Positions 6,278-6,660 of a stretch of 6,660 nt of DNA are shown in pieces. The stretch's first letter is position 1. The number at the start of each line of letters is the position of its first letter. The translations under genes and the position numbers were made by a program. Below the pieces are notes generated by a model that had not been told where the DNA came from, did not search any database, and saw only the letters and a program-made list of their open reading frames with translations. The DNA comes from an uncultured Actinomycetes bacterium (GTDB taxonomy: Bacteria; Actinomycetota; Thermoleophilia; Gaiellales; F1-60-MAGs149), in NCBI GenBank assembly GCA_903960645.1, contig CAJCBN010000005.1:1-6660 (forward strand), in the 5' to 3' direction.

Positions 6278-6660
6278 TCAGGCCCCCGACGCGCCTCCAC
6301 GAGCAACAGCGACGACTTCCTCAGCAGCTCGCACCAGCCCTTCGGCTGCTCGCTCGCACTTGGAGATTTCCCCGGAGCTGATCGCATCGATCGTGTACGA
6401 GGCCTTGTTCTTGTTCCGCATCAACGTACTCAAATGCGTGGCGAGCGATTTGCCGTCGGGCCGCACCTTCGCCAGGAGCGACTGCGCGGCGAGATGATCC
6501 GACCCGGTCGCGCGCTCTCGCAGAACGGCGCAGCAGATGGCATCCGACGCGTTGATGCCCGCCATGACGAGCAGAACCACTCGGCTGCTCGTTCCCGTCG
6601 CGCCGCGCGCATCATCAAGGAACTCGTGCGCCTGTTCCAGGTGCCGGCTGGCGGTGCCGA
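6278..6660 (-). CDS. HEPN-fold protein, C-terminal part (start beyond the window)
   Basis: The frame stays open to the right edge, giving 126 visible codons before a TGA. Codons upstream of the internal GTG at 6580 encode a charged helix (Arg-His-Leu-Glu-Gln-Ala-His-Glu-Phe-Leu), which fits the first helix of the fold, so the true start is outside. Features typical of the HEPN-like family known from actinobacteria: Gly-Ile-Asn-Ala-Ser-Asp-Ala-Ile-Cys in the second helix, a Ser-Asp-His-x-x-Ala motif, a Leu-Met-Arg-Asn-Lys-Asn-Lys-Ala-Ser-Tyr segment, and a closing helix rich in Ala, Glu and Arg. The classical HEPN RNase signature Arg-x4-6-His is not intact: Ser and Tyr stand where His is expected. 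HEPN proteins often act as toxins or nucleotidyltransferase partners; here the partner, if any, would lie further right. It is cytoplasmic and probably unrelated to the giant protein. Confidence 0.72.
   Translation of the reverse strand, partial: GTASRHLEQAHEFLDDARGATGTSSRVVLLVMAGINASDAICCAVLRERATGSDHLAAQSLLAKVRPDGKSLATHLSTLMRNKNKASYTIDAISSGEISKCERAAEGLVRAAEEVVAVARGGASGA

Noticed and set aside
6278..6580. Taking the GTG at 6580 as the start of the HEPN-type gene, giving a 100-residue protein.
   Set aside because: The frame stays open to the window edge, and the upstream residues form a family-like first helix. Starting at 6580 would begin inside the fold.

Overview
The window is GC-rich, with codons ending mostly in G or C and GTG starts. 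It is taken up almost entirely by one very large minus-strand gene. The GC bias and the partial HEPN-type gene at the right edge, which resembles a family I know from actinobacteria, suggest a high-GC soil or freshwater bacterium, perhaps an actinobacterium of the Thermoleophilia type. No rRNA, tRNA or taxonomic marker is present, so this is a weak inference.

Layout, in the direction of transcription (right to left). (1) 6278-6660: the C-terminal part of a HEPN-fold cytoplasmic protein whose start lies beyond the right edge. (2) 6156-6277: a 122-base spacer with no gene and no convincing terminator. (3) 24-6155: a 2043-residue exported protein. It has a Sec signal peptide, three Ig-like beta domains (the first of DUF11 type), an alanine-rich helical linker, about 950 residues of almost pure short beta strands that look like an AsmA/TamB-type or other elongated beta scaffold, a cysteine-bearing beta domain, a short helical insertion, and a C-terminal FG-GAP/VCBS-like repeat domain with aspartate-rich loops. 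(4) 1-18: the probable first six codons of a further gene, whose Shine-Dalgarno overlaps the stop codon of the giant gene.

The giant protein is the item of interest. I do not recognise it as a named protein. All 20 of its cysteines fall into ten locally spaced couples, which fits folding in an oxidising extracytoplasmic compartment. It has no visible C-terminal sorting signal. The likely follow-on gene at the left edge may be its operon partner. The HEPN gene looks functionally unrelated. No mobile element, CRISPR array, phage gene or RNA gene is visible, and the long plus-strand open frames are explained as codon-bias shadows of the giant gene.
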